From Sanguinoderma infundibulare (lineage: Eukaryota > Basidiomycota > Agaricomycetes > Polyporales > Polyporaceae), in the NCBI GenBank assembly GCA_032821775.1, contig JAVLRN010000007.1, forward strand, positions 248,001-312,000: DNA of 64,000 nt, in the 5' to 3' direction. Every line of letters begins with the position of its first letter. Position 1 is the first letter of the stretch. The translations under genes and the position numbers were made by a program. Of the stretch, positions 27,400 to 40,527 are shown piece after piece. Under the pieces are notes generated by a model. It worked only from the letters and a program-made list of their open reading frames with translations. It had not been told where the DNA came from and did not search any database.

Positions 27400-28045
27400 A
27401 CGAAGCGCAGACAAATCCGATCCTCCCGATCGCGATCGTCATAGACTGCTGCCTTTCCAGTTTATGTGCTCAGGATAGCCTTGACGGGCCCAGATGTAAC
27501 TATGTATGTGTTCCCGTCGACGGCTCGATGGAACAAGCCTCGTGCTTACCTCGTTTAAGGGACGTTGCCAATACCATTGGTTCCGCTCTGTGCACAGGGT
27601 TGCTTCTTATAGGTAGTCGGGATCACCGTGTCGTACATTCGTGGCGCCGTGCCCTTTGCGAAATCACGAGTCGCCGCTTCACCCAGACAGAAACCTTGGA
27701 GATTCTCCAATATCATTCAGTACGCACAATTCATATCCTTTCAGCGATCCTGATCGCGTATTTTGTTTTATCTCCGATGAAGCTCTCACAGCGTCACATC
27801 GAGCACAGCGCTCACAGCCTCTCTCGCCAACCACCGATAACCGGAGGCTTCAACGTCTCATGCTAGGCGTGGGTCGCTCTCTTGCTGCTGGTGTCCGGAC
27901 CTTCGTGAAGCCTCCTCTCCAGTCTTCAGGGATTACTTTCTGGGAGCTTCGTCATCGTGCTCATCCCATGCGCCGCCCAATTTCGGACCTCAACGAGATT
28001 GGAACCCCAATCGGTGTCGTGCACAGTCTCATATTGTATGGGTAA
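27400..28045 (+). pseudogene. MFS relic, copy 3 (longest)
   Basis: The part at about 27965-28040 reads AQISDLNEIGTPIGVVHSLI, the decayed counterpart of the late MFS block. Further upstream, short stretches (about 27540-27640) are weakly similar to the relic at 10.25-10.35 and 54.1-54.2 kb. No coherent frame remains. It precedes the MFS3 5' flank in the same order as elsewhere. Confidence 0.5.
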
Positions 28046-28309
28046 GTAACAACGTCTTTCCTAAAGCGCCATACTGAGGTGAAAGTGCGGCAGATTGGCC
28101 CGTAGTCTGACAGCTGGCGCGGCCAAGATCCTCGAGGCCGTACCATGAGTTACGCGTGGGGTCCCCAATATTCTGTCGTTGGCGTCGATCGGTTCCTGGA
28201 ACTGTTGCTGCGGAACTTCACCGCGGGCCTTTTGCTTCTCAATCAAGGGCATCTGCCACCCTCGATTCCTGCTTACTCAAATGTCTGGTACTCAATGTGA
28301 GTGAAAGGT

Positions 28310-28800
28310 ATTGAAGACTGGGAAAATGTCAACGTTTATGGATCAGTCGCTTACGACGGCTTGTCAGGTTCTCTGCAATTGGTATCTGGGGTATCGGTAA
28401 CAATCACCAAACAACGAACCTTGACTGGATTGTCGGAGAAATTTCTCGCTGCGAGAACCGGAACCGTCTCTGTTGGAATTAGCTTCCATCTTTCCATTAG
28501 CAGATAGGCTTGGCACCACCTCACACGTTTCATCTGCCGAAGACAGGCATTAATACGCCGCCTTATGAAGAGATTTCCTGTGTCGTCGATGTTTCCTGAC
28601 AAAATAGAGAATGCATGTCGACACTTGCATCCATTGGGTCCCTCTATGAGCAGACGTATCGTTCTCATTTGGACGATCCTGTCCTTACGGTTGCGCAGAG
28701 GGAAGTGATGGTCTTGGCGTTAACTAGAGAGCATGCCCGGTATTTAACCACCCAGAACGTTTCGTGAGTCCTTCGGGCTTCCCTTGTACTCGTCACTCCT
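28310..28800 (+). repeat. Shared MFS 5'-flank repeat, copy 3 (putative promoter)
   Basis: Same landmarks in the same order as the copies at 10.86 and 15.70 kb, ending in GGTATTTAACCACCCAGAA about 100 nt before the MFS3 start codon. As MFS3 is open, this is one of the copies likely to be active. Confidence 0.65.
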
Positions 28801-28835
28801 GACCCACGCACCAGAAGACCCTCCAACACTCGCTC

Positions 28836-30482
28836 ATGGCCGCATCTCGCGACAAGAATTCAAAGGCTGGCGCGTCGTCGTATGCGAAGGACACGACGTC
28901 CTCTGTATCCCGCGTTGATGCCGAGCACCAGCTCGAAGACCACGCCTTGGACCATGACGGGGGCTTTAAGGCCTGGCTTACTGTATTTGGAATAGTCCTG
29001 ATACTGTTCGCTCAAGGACTGCTTGAGTCATTCGGTGTCTTCGAGACCTACTACGGCCAGCATCAGCTCAGTCACCTCTCCCCCTCGACCATCTCCTGGA
29101 TTGGATCACTACAACCTTGGGTAATGGACATATCTGTACGTCTCTCTCGCGAGTCCTCTAGTGGGTCCCCCATATTGCCATGCAGCTAATACACAGATTT
29201 AATTTGAAGTCCTCTCTTTGGGATCGCATCTTCGACGTGTATGGTCTACCCATCTTGTTGATCGCAGGGTCCACCTTGCTCGTCCTCGGCACCATGATCA
29301 TTAGCGTGTGCACCGAGTTCTACCAGTTCCTCCTCGTCCAGGGCGTGCTCATGGGACTGGCACATGGAATGATGTAAGTTTTCATGATCCTGAATACGTT
29401 CACTTTCAATTCAACCCATGCTCGCGGACTCTTCGTTTCAGATATGGTCCGGTATTCGCTGCCATGTCTCATCATTTCACGAAACGCCGGGCCACCGCTA
29501 TCGGATCCGCAATGGCAAGTTCAGGTTTAAGTGAGCACTGTCCATCACGTCTTCGTTATGCCCCCTTCTTAACGCGGCTCCCCAAGGCGAGATGGTCTTC
29601 CCGATCGTGGCCCGCGAACTATTTCCTCGCATCGGATTCGCGTGGACGCTCCGCGCTGTTGGATTCTTCCAGCTCCTGCTCTTGACCATCGGGACCATCG
29701 CCACGACAAGCCATAAAACTCCCGGCAGGCGAGGGAGATTCACACGTGCCGAGTCTCCTCCTCCGACCCAGACGAAGAGCCTGCGGGACCCGCCGTTCGT
29801 GTTGTTCGTTGCAGGCGCATTCCTGATCGAGTTTGGTGAGCAGGCACACATTTGTCTTCACCGGGAGGCTAAGCACCGAACTGATACGCTCCTTGTTTCA
29901 GGTTTCGGCATCCCATCTACGTACCTGTCCAACTACGCCGTCTCCAGAGGCATCTCTTCCTCGACTGCATCCTACGTTGTTTCTGCATTGAAGGGCGGCA
30001 ACATGGTCGGCCACATCATCGGCGCTCTGATCGCTGACGTCGTCGGCCGCTTCAACACCGCAGTCCCGGTTGCGTTCCTCATGGGCCTCCTCGTGCTCGT
30101 CTTCTGGATGTTCGCCAAAAGCTTCGTGCCCCTGATCATCTTCGCGGTCATGTACGGCTTGTTCGAAGGCGCGTACCAATCCCTTCGAATCGTGTGCGTC
30201 GCGCAAATCTCGGACATCAAGGAGGTGGGGACGAGGATGGGCATATTCTTCAGCATCATATCCTTTGCGTGAGTTCCAACCAGTCCTTCGCATAACTCAA
30301 TCTGATGCGGACGCCACAGGGTATTGGCCGGTAGTCCTGCAGGAGGCGCGGTGTTGAAGGAGAACGACGGGGACTACACGGGGATGATCGCCCTATGTGG
30401 TACAGTGATCATTGCTGGGTCGTTCCTCCTCCTCCTCCTCTCAAAGTACAAAGTCGATCGTAACCTACTCGCGCACGTGTAG
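28836..30482 (+). CDS. MCT-like MFS transporter (MFS3), intact
   Basis: Exons 28836-29135, 29210-29373, 29442-29530, 29587-29835, 29902-30268 and 30320-30482 join in phase to 443 residues. It has the same design as MFS1: N-terminal DHDGGFKAW, HLSPSTISWIGSLQPW, the VVGRFNTAVP block and CVAQISDIKEVGTRMG. It differs from MFS1 and MFS2 mainly in TM1 (FAQGLLESFGVF) and in a one-residue insertion before DGGF and an extra Leu in the last TM. All borders are canonical. Its mirror partner is the broken MFS4. A plasma-membrane proton-coupled carrier for a small organic molecule is the family expectation; the substrate is unknown. Confidence 0.9.
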
Positions 30483-30937
30483 GCTTGTAACTAGCTACCT
30501 TTCTAGGTGTATTTATAAGGATGCCTTGACGATGACCTATCACGGAACGTGCCTCATAACCTTTGCTCGCGACCGAAGGCGGACCTGTCTCGCAACTGAT
30601 GCTGAGAGTCGGGGAAGTGTACTTATAATCTTTGAGTCCGTTGCTATACCACTCCTTTCGATACTTTCGCTGAATAGAACCTCGACTTACAGTCCAACCC
30701 AAGACACGGGCTATCCCGTAATACTTGGACAATAGTGACAGTAACAGGATAAGTGTGTATTTGTATGCCGCAAGCCTATCATCACTCGGCGGCGTCCAGT
30801 GTTGAAACAACCTCGAACATAACTTGTGCCTACGGATAATCAGAAGCGAGCTATCGCCAATGCCAGATCGGCCCAACGAACTCGTGAATGCGTGCCATAG
30901 CATGAATAGCATGCATCGCGTTGTGTCCCTTAACAGT
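30483..30937. other. Convergent intergenic space, no gene
   Basis: Lies between the 3' ends of MFS3 (plus) and the AraJ-type MFS gene (minus). A 179-codon open stretch (30409-30948, minus) overlaps the last MFS3 exon antisense and shows no domain, so it is not called. Confidence 0.5.
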
Positions 30938-32828
30938 TTAAACCACATCTACATCCTTCATCTCATCGACGCTGCCTTTTTCTACCTCCACTGCCTCCGA
31001 CGGCGCCGGAGCCTTCTGGTCTCTCGCCTCTTCCTCGACACCGCCCGCACCGGCGCCGCCTGCGGGTCCTTCTGCACCGACCGGCTGCCGCGCAAGCACC
31101 CGACTCTTTCGCAGCTCCCACCCACCCTGCCAGCCAATCCAAGTATACCGAGGACAATGCGGTCCGCGGAGCAAGAGGACGAACAGCGTGAAGCCGGTCC
31201 ACGCGAGGTTGAGCGCGGCGTTCGCACGCCAGCCGTGCTCAATGAACACCTTCGAGCCGACGGACGTGCCCATAACCTGTCCAATGAAGATCTGCGCACA
31301 CGGAAGTCAGCATCTGTTCGTTCACTATGAGGATGGCGATGAAAAAGAGTGAGAACGTACCGCAACGAGGAGGCAGGCGTGCAGCCGCGAACGGGCGTTT
31401 GAATCGAGGCCGAGCACCGCAGTCGAGAGCGAGACCTGCTGCATCTGCCGGAAGACGTCGAGGCCAATCGTCACGATCACGACGGCAGCGACATTCAGGC
31501 CGGCTGCCGCAGTTTGGACGGAGAATGTGATGAGGAGCATGGAGATCCCGAAGAGCGTCGCGGACCAGGGCACGAGTCGGTCTATGGTGCGGCCGATGAG
31601 GGGCGCCATCACCACCCCGACGATGCCAAGAGCACCGAAGAGGCCGATCACAACACTAGCATACGGACGTAGTATCAGATAAGCAGTACTCCGAATAAAT
31701 GTCATACATACGTCGAATAGCTATACGGCGGGCCGCCAAGGAGGAACGTGAGGGCGACCCACCAGTTCATGAACGTTGCACTGGCGGGGATACTGATGAG
31801 CATGGCCTGGACGAGCAACGGCTCCGTGACGGTAAGCTTCGCCATGCCGTACAAAATTCCGAAGTATATCGCGCCCTTGTTCTTCGCAGGATAGTCGGGG
31901 AGCATCAAATAGAGCATCAGGAGGATGACGTACTGCATCCCGGCGGCGATGTAGTACACGATACGCCAGGTGACGAACTGTGCGACGACACCAGCAAGCA
32001 CTCGCGCGACAAGGAAGCCCAGGAGGAGTCCCGAAAAAACGATGGAGAGGGCGGACGCACGCCTCTCTGGCGGAGCTAGATCCACAGCGAGCGGCATGAG
32101 GACCGAGGGGACGACAGAGCCGATGCCGACCAAGAACGTGAGCACCTCGAAGGCGACAACACTCGTTGTGATTGCCAGACCAATAGACAGACTCGCGGTG
32201 GTGAATATCAGGATAAGGATGAGGGACCGTCTGCGCACGAGGTCGCCCAGAGGGGTGATGAATAGTAGGCCGACAGCGTAGCTAGAACAAGTACCCATCA
32301 ATTTAATGAAGTTATTAGATGTTATGTACGGCTTACCCAGCTAGTACTAGTGTTGGGATGCTTGAGACCTCATGATACGTCACTCCGAAGGACAACGATA
32401 GCTGAACTGCGAATATATGAACACACCAGGACAAAGTGGGAGCAGCTGATATATCGAGCGGCACTCACTTAGCAAGGGTTGGCAGTAAGAGATATTGCTG
32501 ATGGCTTTCCACGTGTTACCTCGGCCGGTTCGGATGTGGACGCAACAAAGGAGCACATACTGAACGTGCTCGCCATCCCAAAGATGACGTTCATCCAGAG
32601 CCCGAAGTGGGCTGGGTGATCATGGTCGTACCGCATGCGCTTTGGGATCGGAAGAAACCCAAAGTCATTCCTCACAGGTTTTTCCGGACTTGAACTGTTA
32701 TCGGTGTCCTTGTCCTTCGAGCCTGTTGCCGGGGATGTCGATGCGGGAAGAGTTTCTGCGGTGGATGGCACCTTACACTCGTGCACGCTTGCTGGGACTT
32801 GAGTTTTGAGAGTCGCAATGGAGGCCAT
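30938..32828 (-). CDS. AraJ/YnfM-type MFS efflux transporter (DHA-1)
   Basis: The start at 32828 opens a polar N-terminus ending in PIPKRMRYDHDHPAHFGLWMN. After short introns the chain gives ISYCQPLL, LSFGVTYHEVSSIPTLVLAGYAVGLLFITPLGDLVRRR (the GDLVRRR loop of TM2-3), LAPPERRASALSIVFSGLLLG, a mid-protein TM block, GRTIDRLVPWSATLFG and GQVMGTSVGSKVFIEHGWRAN, and a charged C-terminal tail to the stop at 30938. Length is about 500 residues with 12 TM segments, as in fungal members of this efflux branch. Exon borders near 31.3, 31.7, 32.3 and 32.5 kb carry GT-AG sites. Paralogues: 38056-40102 (open) and 49424-50838 (broken). Confidence 0.85.
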
Positions 32829-35114
32829 TGGGGGGGGCGAGAAGAGGGGGGTGTAAGGGAGGGACGGGCGCCGGCAGGACCAGTCGAGACGGGCGCGAGA
32901 AGGGCTGCAGAAATGGTCGACGACTTGCCGATTCAGCAGTGAGTTTGGCAAATGCCGCTCGGCAGGCCGTTTAAATCTCTCCGCTTCCCAACAACACGCC
33001 ACTCACCTTCGATCCAAGTCCCATCGTTGTCATCTGCAAACCTTCCGAGGAGCCGTCGATACTTCACGCACACCACTTTCCAGATTTAGATGTGCGCATG
33101 ACTCATGAAATGAATTTGGCCCTTCGTACCGACCGGAGCTAGGGCATGTGGTGGTAGTGTCTAGTGAGGGACACCACAAAATGAGCCATGCGGCCGTAGT
33201 GGGCGTCGCGCGCGTTAGGCGCGCAAGATCGCTGCTCAACGACATCACTGCTGGTTACAAAAGTGAGCGAACGATGCACAACCGTGTCCTTTGGACAAGA
33301 TCTTACTGAAAGAACTCAGTCGTGCCTCTTGCGGCCCTGATCTTGTGATTGAGCTTCGGTCTCGTCTGTCCACGAGACAACAACTCTGCGTCCCCTCGAG
33401 CTCCCAAGAACAAGCGGTGACTTGCTACGACTCACTCTGCAGGCAAAAAATCTGCACATACAAATTGTTAGTACACATCAACAAGTTCATATCGTATGGC
33501 TCACGAGTCGTCCAGCACGCGCCAAGCACAAGGATCCCATCTCCGCGCGAGCGTCCGTGCGGCCTCTCATCGACATCGCGCTCGCGCGCGGGGCCTAGCA
33601 TAGAAGTCTAAAGACGCCACACGTAATGGTATTAGATAGACACCGAATACTGATCTCCTCCTCCTCCTCCACTCACCTTATTCCGCTATTAGAGTCCATA
33701 CCTAAAACATTATTCGAGAGACAGTAGTGTAGACGGGTACACAGCTGCATGTATGCAGCAGCCTCGCGGAGGCGGGACGTGGGGCCACCGAGGTGGCGGG
33801 CGGTGGGGAAGGAGGGGAGATCATGATGATGATAGTGTATTAGCCGAAGCCTCTCTACCCCGAGTCACCACTAACAGCTGTGCCGTGCTCACTAAAAGAA
33901 TTCGTGCTCAACTCTGATCAGTTCCCATCTTTATGGATTTCACCTGCCATTTACTGCTGCTCTGCGTGTTGTTAAATTGTCGCGGCGGTGGCGGCCCTCT
34001 TCCGCCGTGCACCTGTACTCGGAAGATCAAACGCACCTTAGCAAGGCGGACCAGATGCTTCGTGCGCGAAGCGCGAGATACGCGAAGGCTTGGCGCGCAC
34101 GATACTGCTCCGACTCAACATCAGTATGTAAAGCCGGATTTTGCTTAACGGCTTAACGGCTTACCGGAAAATGGCCATCCTCCCCCGGATTTTTATGGAT
34201 ATCCTGGGCAAGCTTCTGCCTCCAAGGTGTCGAGGCGACATTTCTTTGTCCCCCGCCGTTTGACAGTCAGAGTGCGGGGAAGCGGTGCTGGTAGAAGGAA
34301 GGTCGTCAGTGGCGGAACTTACGGGCGCTTCGAGACCTACTACTTACGGCTTATGTTCACTGGCAGCACCGTTAAGCAATTTCCGGAAGTACTGATGAAG
34401 GCCTCAAGGCGGAAAATGGAGCAATGGCTCATGCATAAAAGCCCTTCCAGGCCGTTCGCATGAGGGAGAGGCGGGAGGGAAGGGAGGGAACACCCCATTG
34501 GAGGTAGAATAGGGCCCGGGAGGGTTCATCGAACGCAGTAGGTAGTACAGTATACGTTAAGCGCCTATTTGTTATTGTTTGGACACCACCGCACACCCCC
34601 TTCGAGATTTTTTCTCCTCGTCTTCCCTCAGCTGTTGACACTCCGTGCACCAGACTGAGGTAAGATATACTTTATTCCCTTGTACCTAGTGCTATCTGAC
34701 ATGTACTTTACAGTCTCGTTCACGCTAGGTAAATATACATACAGCTGTTGATACTCCGTGTACCAGACTGAGCGTTCGCGCTAGCCGCTGCCCCACGACT
34801 TTCTACACACCCGGCTGTTGGTTAGCCGTTGACGTGTGGCGCAATGTGGATGATTTGGTCCAGTTAATAGGGTCCTCCTGGCGAGGACGTGTGCGATCTC
34901 TGTGGAGGGGCTGCGGATAGTACACAAGGCGAACGCATCTCCCGGTTTACCAGGCTGAAATGGGTGCGGTGAAGTTCAAGAGGGTCTTTTGTGTAGGAGA
35001 GGTCCTTTTTAGAAGGCATCATGACACTGGATGGCTATGGGTTTGGCCGGCTACAGAAGGAGAAGGGCGACAGCGGTGAGCGCTCTGCAAATTTAGTTTT
35101 TTTAAGCTCATGAG
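32829..35114. other. No gene recognised (2.3 kb)
   Basis: Only short, unrelated frames. A CTC/CCT microsatellite-like run lies at about 33655-33675 and G-rich stretches at about 33760-33830. Two similar phrases with CTGTTGAYACTCCGTG and CACCAGACTGAG (about 34632-34660 and 34744-34773) are a short direct repeat. The left boundary of the inverted duplication lies near the start of this interval. Confidence 0.5.
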
Positions 35115-37076
35115 CTACAGGTCCGTGAGGCGGGCAGATGCAGAGACGTACGCTGAAGAAAAGAACATGAAGATGTCTGAGGTAGACGATGATCAGCTTT
35201 GGATGAGACCGATACTCGTGGGCGGCACTTACATTGGACGAGGAGGAATGCCTGTCGGCGAAAAGTTAGCGGCTGACAGCGGTCCATGGGTAGAGAGAAG
35301 GGTTACCGCGAGCGTGTCGGTGTTCCCGTCGGGCGAGTAGAGCGAGGCGACGATCAGTTGGCTGCCCGCATCCGAAGCGCGTCAGCCCCCGACGAGAACA
35401 GAAAACAAGGACAAGACGCACTTGACAGCGGACGGGGTCCCGCTCAGGAACATCATCACGAACCGGAGCGCCTTCGCGTTCTTGTCGACAAGCCCGGCCG
35501 TGGTCATCGCCTGGACGAGCAGGACGCCGATGACGGGCAGAACCACCATCTTTGCCGCCGTCGTGAGCACAATGGCCGTGATGGGCAGCCGCGAGAGCGG
35601 CCGGGGAATTTTAATGCGCGCAAAGCTCGCCCCGAGGAGGATGAGCCCGAGTGGGACGGCGATCCCACCCAGGAAGTTCGCTGAACCACGTGAGGCTCTA
35701 AATCAGCGTCTGGCTTTGCAGTGGAGCAAACGAGGGAAAGGACGTACCGGTGTCGATCACGAACGCCAGCGGGGGACGGCCATCGGGGCCCTTGAAGCTC
35801 GGTCCCCCTGTCGCCGAGACGTCGACGAACAGCGCCTTGAGAGGCTGGACGAGAGCGATGGGAACGGACACCACGAAAGCGCACGTCATAGGCGAGAGGA
35901 GCGGGCGGAGCAAGCGCCCGATCTTCTGCAGACGGGTTGGCATGTTGAGCGTCGCATTGTGGGACACGACGGTCTGCGCGTCGAGCTTGAGGTCGTGCGC
36001 CGACTGGCCGGTGGTAGGCGGGGAGACGGGGGTAACCGCTGAGGGCACCGCGGAGAGTCGCTGGGTATGTGCAGGCAGGGCGGTGGTCGTGGACAGGTGA
36101 GAGGTCCTGCGCGCGAGCTGGATGTCGGGGTCGACGTTGGCGTCGTTAATGGCATGGGAGGGAGGCTCCTCGCCCGAGACCAACCGAACGGAGGTATCGG
36201 CCGATGTGCCTTTCTCCTTCTCGGAGATCGACTGTTCGACGTCTTTGGCCTTGCTGGCCGCGACTGTGACGAAGGTGCCGGGGACCTCTTGACGGAGGAT
36301 ATAGCGCGTGATCAGGGAGCCAATCGGCTTTTCCTTCCAGGAGAGGCGGACTTCTGCTGCCTCTCCCTGCGGAATTCCGGGACGGTAGTCCCATGACAGG
36401 GAATGGGCAGCGCCACCCACCCAGAACAAGAGGACGTATGAGACAATGAAGATAGACACATAAGAAACGCCCACTGGTAAGGTTCGAGAAGCCTTCGTCA
36501 GGATCTATACAAACAATTTGCACAAGTCGTCGACTCACAAGCCGGGTCCGTGGCCGGATTAAATGGAGCTTGCTGGGTGATCGAAAGAACGACGGCGTTG
36601 GCTTGGGATGCGAGGCAAGGCTTTAGTGCATGCGGGGTATGACTAGAGCGAATGCTTACGGAGATTGCCCCAGTTGCTCATGCCAGTCATGATGATGATG
36701 CCTTGCCAGAAGTTGCGGGGAACATAGCATATTTCACGCACTATGAATCCGCACAGGAAGCCGATTGCCTGGTATATGAATGAGACTAGGAACAAAGGGC
36801 CCAGGGCGGATATGTTGGAGGGCGTGAACGCGGGGATGACGCTGGCGAAGATGAGCGCAGGGAGGGCCATGTTCATGGTGACCTCCGAGGCGCCACGAGA
36901 GGCAGCCAAGGGGAACATGCCCAACTTGACGAGGGCATAGCCGGCGAGGATCGTCAGGAACCTGAGAGATACAGCTGGGCCTCAAATCTGCGGCAAAAGA
37001 GAGAAAGAGACAGGGGGACATACGTCTTGACGAGGGGCATGATACCCGAATAGATAAGGAACGCGGCGGACGGCAT
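35115..37076 (-). CDS. Auxin-efflux-carrier-type membrane transporter
   Basis: Exons beginning 37076-37024, 36961-36660, 36601-36539 and 36473-35748, plus shorter ones down to the stop at 35115, give roughly 580 residues. The N-half has several TM segments: LGMFPLAASRGASEVTMNMALPALIFA, then IYQAIGFLCG, and a loop VPRNFWQGIIIMTGMSNWGNLP, the block diagnostic of the fungal membrane-transport/auxin-efflux family (Ecm3-like). A long Ser/Thr-rich cytosolic loop follows (about residues 190-330), then more TM segments with VLLVQAMTTAGLVDKNAKALRFVMMF and LSGTPSAVK. Fungal members are ER or plasma-membrane carriers of uncertain substrate. All examined borders are canonical and phases agree, so the gene is probably functional. 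It is not duplicated here. Confidence 0.85.
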
Positions 37077-38055
37077 GGCGGAACCGGTGGACTCGAGATC
37101 TTCGTTGGCAAGTCGACTTGGAACGGAGGAAACAGGACGACAGGACGTATCTGGCGAGCCGCAGAGCCTGTTACACAGGGGGTTATACTTAATCTGCGCG
37201 GCGGGGTCGCGTGCGGGTAAGAACCCGGTGCAGTGGTGGCAGCAGACAAGGGGCGTGCGAGAAGACAATATAAAGCCCTTCTGTGATTCCGAGCCATGAC
37301 GGCCTCGTGAGACACTTCACTTTCGGGCAAACGACTTCCTGTATCGGACTCGGAACGCCTTCTTGGGCGCCTCTTCCGGCATTGTTCTGGTGATCGGGGT
37401 CCTTGCCTCCGGCACCTCATTGCCGTAACAAGCACGTAGAGTGGCCCCAGGTCCCAGCGCGGCGCCGTGGTGACTGCGCCGGCCGGTCCATTGGAGTGGC
37501 CCACTGCCAGATCAGGTTCGAGTCGGCCCGATGGGAACTGGGGTCTGGGCACCGGAAGCGTCTACGCCTCCCATCGACAGCCGACCTGAACGAGAAGTTT
37601 CTATCGTTCTGAAAACAGCTGTCAGAGTCCGCATCTTCACACTCTTTCCAGTCAGGCTGCAGAGTCCAGATACGCGTTCGACTGCTGCCTGCCTTGCAAG
37701 TGACCCAAGAATTGTCGTTCCTCCGCGCTCTACGCAAAGCTTGGATAAGACTGTCCCGGTACGTCCCCTGTCTCCTGGCTTTACATTGGGCATCGAAGGC
37801 CATGGGGTCCGGCTGGGACCGCCGGGGTTTGTTGCTGGGCACAACCGGCTCCAGGATCGCGTCAATGAGACATCTTGCCTAGGTTTTGCAAGGACGTCTG
37901 CCAACAGGGATCGCAATCATACTCTACGCAATCTCTATTGATAACCAAGAGATGTTACAGGATACAATGCAGTCTATACAGATCGTGAATGCGATGGACA
38001 TCTAGCCATACGAGTCCAACTCGAAAACCGTATTGCTACTAGGTCCACCCAAAAA
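37077..38055. other. No gene recognised
   Basis: About 1 kb between the start of the auxin-efflux-type gene and the 3' end of the AraJ-type MFS gene (both minus). Open stretches of up to 270 codons run antisense to each other and have no recognisable domain. Probably the promoter region of the efflux carrier. Confidence 0.5.
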
Positions 38056-40102
38056 TCAAACCATGTCCGCGCTCTTCTCGCCGTCGCTTTTTTCGCCCGA
38101 CGGTACGGATGCTAGAACCTTCTCAACATCCTCTTCGACGCCCCCAACACCTGAGCCTCCAGGTGCTTCTGCACCGACCTGGTGCCGCGCAACAACCCGG
38201 CTTTTCCGCAGCTCGCACCCGCCCTGCCAGCCGATCCAGGTGTACCGTGGGCAATGCGGTCCGCGCAGCAAAAGCACCACCAGCGTGAATCCCGTCCACG
38301 CGAGGTTGAGCGCGGCGGCCGCGCGCCAGCCGTGCTCTATGAACACCATCGATCCGACGGATGTCCCCATCACCTGCCCGATCATGACCTGCCCAACCGC
38401 ATGTCAGCATCTTTTATTTGCGTCGATTATAAAACCTTGCGCGAGAGAGGACGAGAGACGCACGGCGATTACCAGGCACGCGCTGAGCCGCGTGCACGCG
38501 TTCGGGTCGAGGGCTAGCACGGCGGTCGTGAGCGACACCTGCTGCGTTTGCCGGAAGACGTCCAGGCCGATGGTCACGATCACGACTGCGACGACGCTCA
38601 CGCCGGCTGCGGCGGTCTGAATTGAGAAGGTGATTAGGAGCATGACCATCCCGAAGAGCGTCGCGGACCAAGGCACGAGTCGGTCGATAGCGCTGCCGAT
38701 GAGGGGCACCATTGCGACGCCCACGATGCCCACGACTCCGAAGAGGCCAATGACGATGCTGGCGAATCGAGTGTAAGCTATGTCGTACATTGAATGAAGG
38801 AGAGGGACTCACGTCGAATAGTTATATGGCGGGGCGCCGAGGAGGAATGTGAGAGTGACCCACCAGTTCGTGAATGTCGCGCTCGAGGGGATACTGATGA
38901 GCATGGCCTGGACAAGCAAGGGTTCGGTGACGATGAACTTCGCCATGCTGTACATGATGCCGAGGTACGTCGCGCCCTTGTTCTTCGCGGGATAGTCGGG
39001 AAGCATCCAATAAAGCCCGAGGAGGATGACGTACTGCCCTACGACGGCGATGTAGTACACGACGCGCCAGCTGACGAACTGTGCGACGACCCCCGCAAGA
39101 ACCCGGGCAAGGAGGACGCCTAGGAGGAGGCCAGAGAGGACAACGGAGAGGGCGGACGCGCGCCTCTCTGGCGGAGCGAGGTCGGCGGCGAGTGGCATTA
39201 GGATCTGGGGAACGACAGAGCAGACGCCGACCAAGAACGTGAGCACTTCGAACACGATGAGGTTGTTTGTGGTTGCTAGACCGATAGAAAGAGTTGCGGC
39301 GATGAATACCAGGAGAAGGATCAAGGGCCGTCTCCGTACGAGGTCGCCCATAGGGGTGATGAATAGTAGGCCGGTAGCATAGCTGAAGGCCGCGTCAACC
39401 TCCGCTACGCACAACACGAGGTACGTGTGACTCACCCAGCTTGGATTAATGTCGGGATGGTGGAGACCTCATGGTAGGTTACTCCGAAAGACAACGAGAG
39501 CTGAACTGTTCCACAATACATGTCAGTGTCATTAGATGCGGGTGGCCTTTGCCTGACACGTTAATTTAAACCATTACGTGACACCGCCACCTGTCATCAA
39601 GCAGATAATCTCGGCAGAGAGCGAAAACATAAGGCGGTGAAACGTCGAGGGTTAAAGAATAGCTGCAACACAACGAGATGAAGGTGGGGCAACTATCCCA
39701 GGTGGCGGAGCGGGGGCTTGACGAGCCAAAGAGTGAAGATTGGATCGGCACTTACTTAGGAGAGGCTGGCAGTAATAGCAATTGCTGACCACTGCATGCC
39801 TGTTAACTCGGTAGATGCGGAAACACAACGATGAATCACATACGGAGCGTGCCCGCAATCCCGAACATGATATTCATCAACAGTCCGAAGTGGGCTGGGT
39901 GGTCTTTGTCGTACCGCACGCGCTTTGGTATCGGGACAAATCTGAAATCTTTCGGGACAGGTTCAGGCTCCGGACTTGAACATTTCCAAGCCTTCTTGTC
40001 CTTGGAGTCGGTTGGGACGGAGAGAGTTTCGGTGGTGGATGGCGTCAAGGAGTCGCATCTACGCTCAAGCCCTTGAGTTTTTGAAGTCGCACCGGAGACC
40101 AT
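38056..40102 (-). CDS. AraJ/YnfM-type MFS efflux transporter (DHA-2)
   Basis: Paralogue of the gene at 30938-32828, with the same exon order. It starts at 40102, and the polar N-terminus leads to PIPKRVRYDKDHPAHFGLLMN. It continues with NCYYCQPLL (about 39770), LLFITPMGDLVRRRPL, LAPPERRASALSVVLSGLLLG, a large exon 39435-38809, GSAIDRLVPWSATLFGMVM, RQTQQVSLTTAVLALDPNA and GQVMGTSVGSMVFIEHGWRA, with a tail to the stop at 38056. No stop codon or frame loss was seen in the conserved blocks. It lies between the arms and so is a dispersed third copy rather than part of the mirror. Twelve TM segments imply a plasma-membrane drug or sugar-efflux function; the substrate is unknown. Confidence 0.8.
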
Positions 40103-40527
40103 GATGTGAGGCAGAAGGAGAGTGTGAGAGGAAGGGTGGGTCGGACAAGCGATGGTGTCTGCGAGGACTCGGCTGCAGAAAGAGTCAACTATAAGTACAG
40201 TTTATCATTGACCTCGGTTCGGATCGGCAGGCCGTTTCCGTCCCCTTTCCATCAGTACTCACCTCCCGGCACATCTTTGTCATCTCCACACCTGCCGGCA
40301 GACTGCAATGATGAGCTGTGCAGTACCACGACGACCTAAACTGCTCTTGGCTACTCACATGAACGAGACATGCGACATCTGCAGCTCACGCCAGTGTTCG
40401 GTAGATGGGTGACTTGAGCACATAGATCTGAAAGATGCTTGCTTTTCAGCATAATTCAACGAAGTCATACGGGCCCCGTGGGCGAAGAACCGAGCACAAA
40501 CCTTGTTCCACTTCGGCGCAGAGGTAG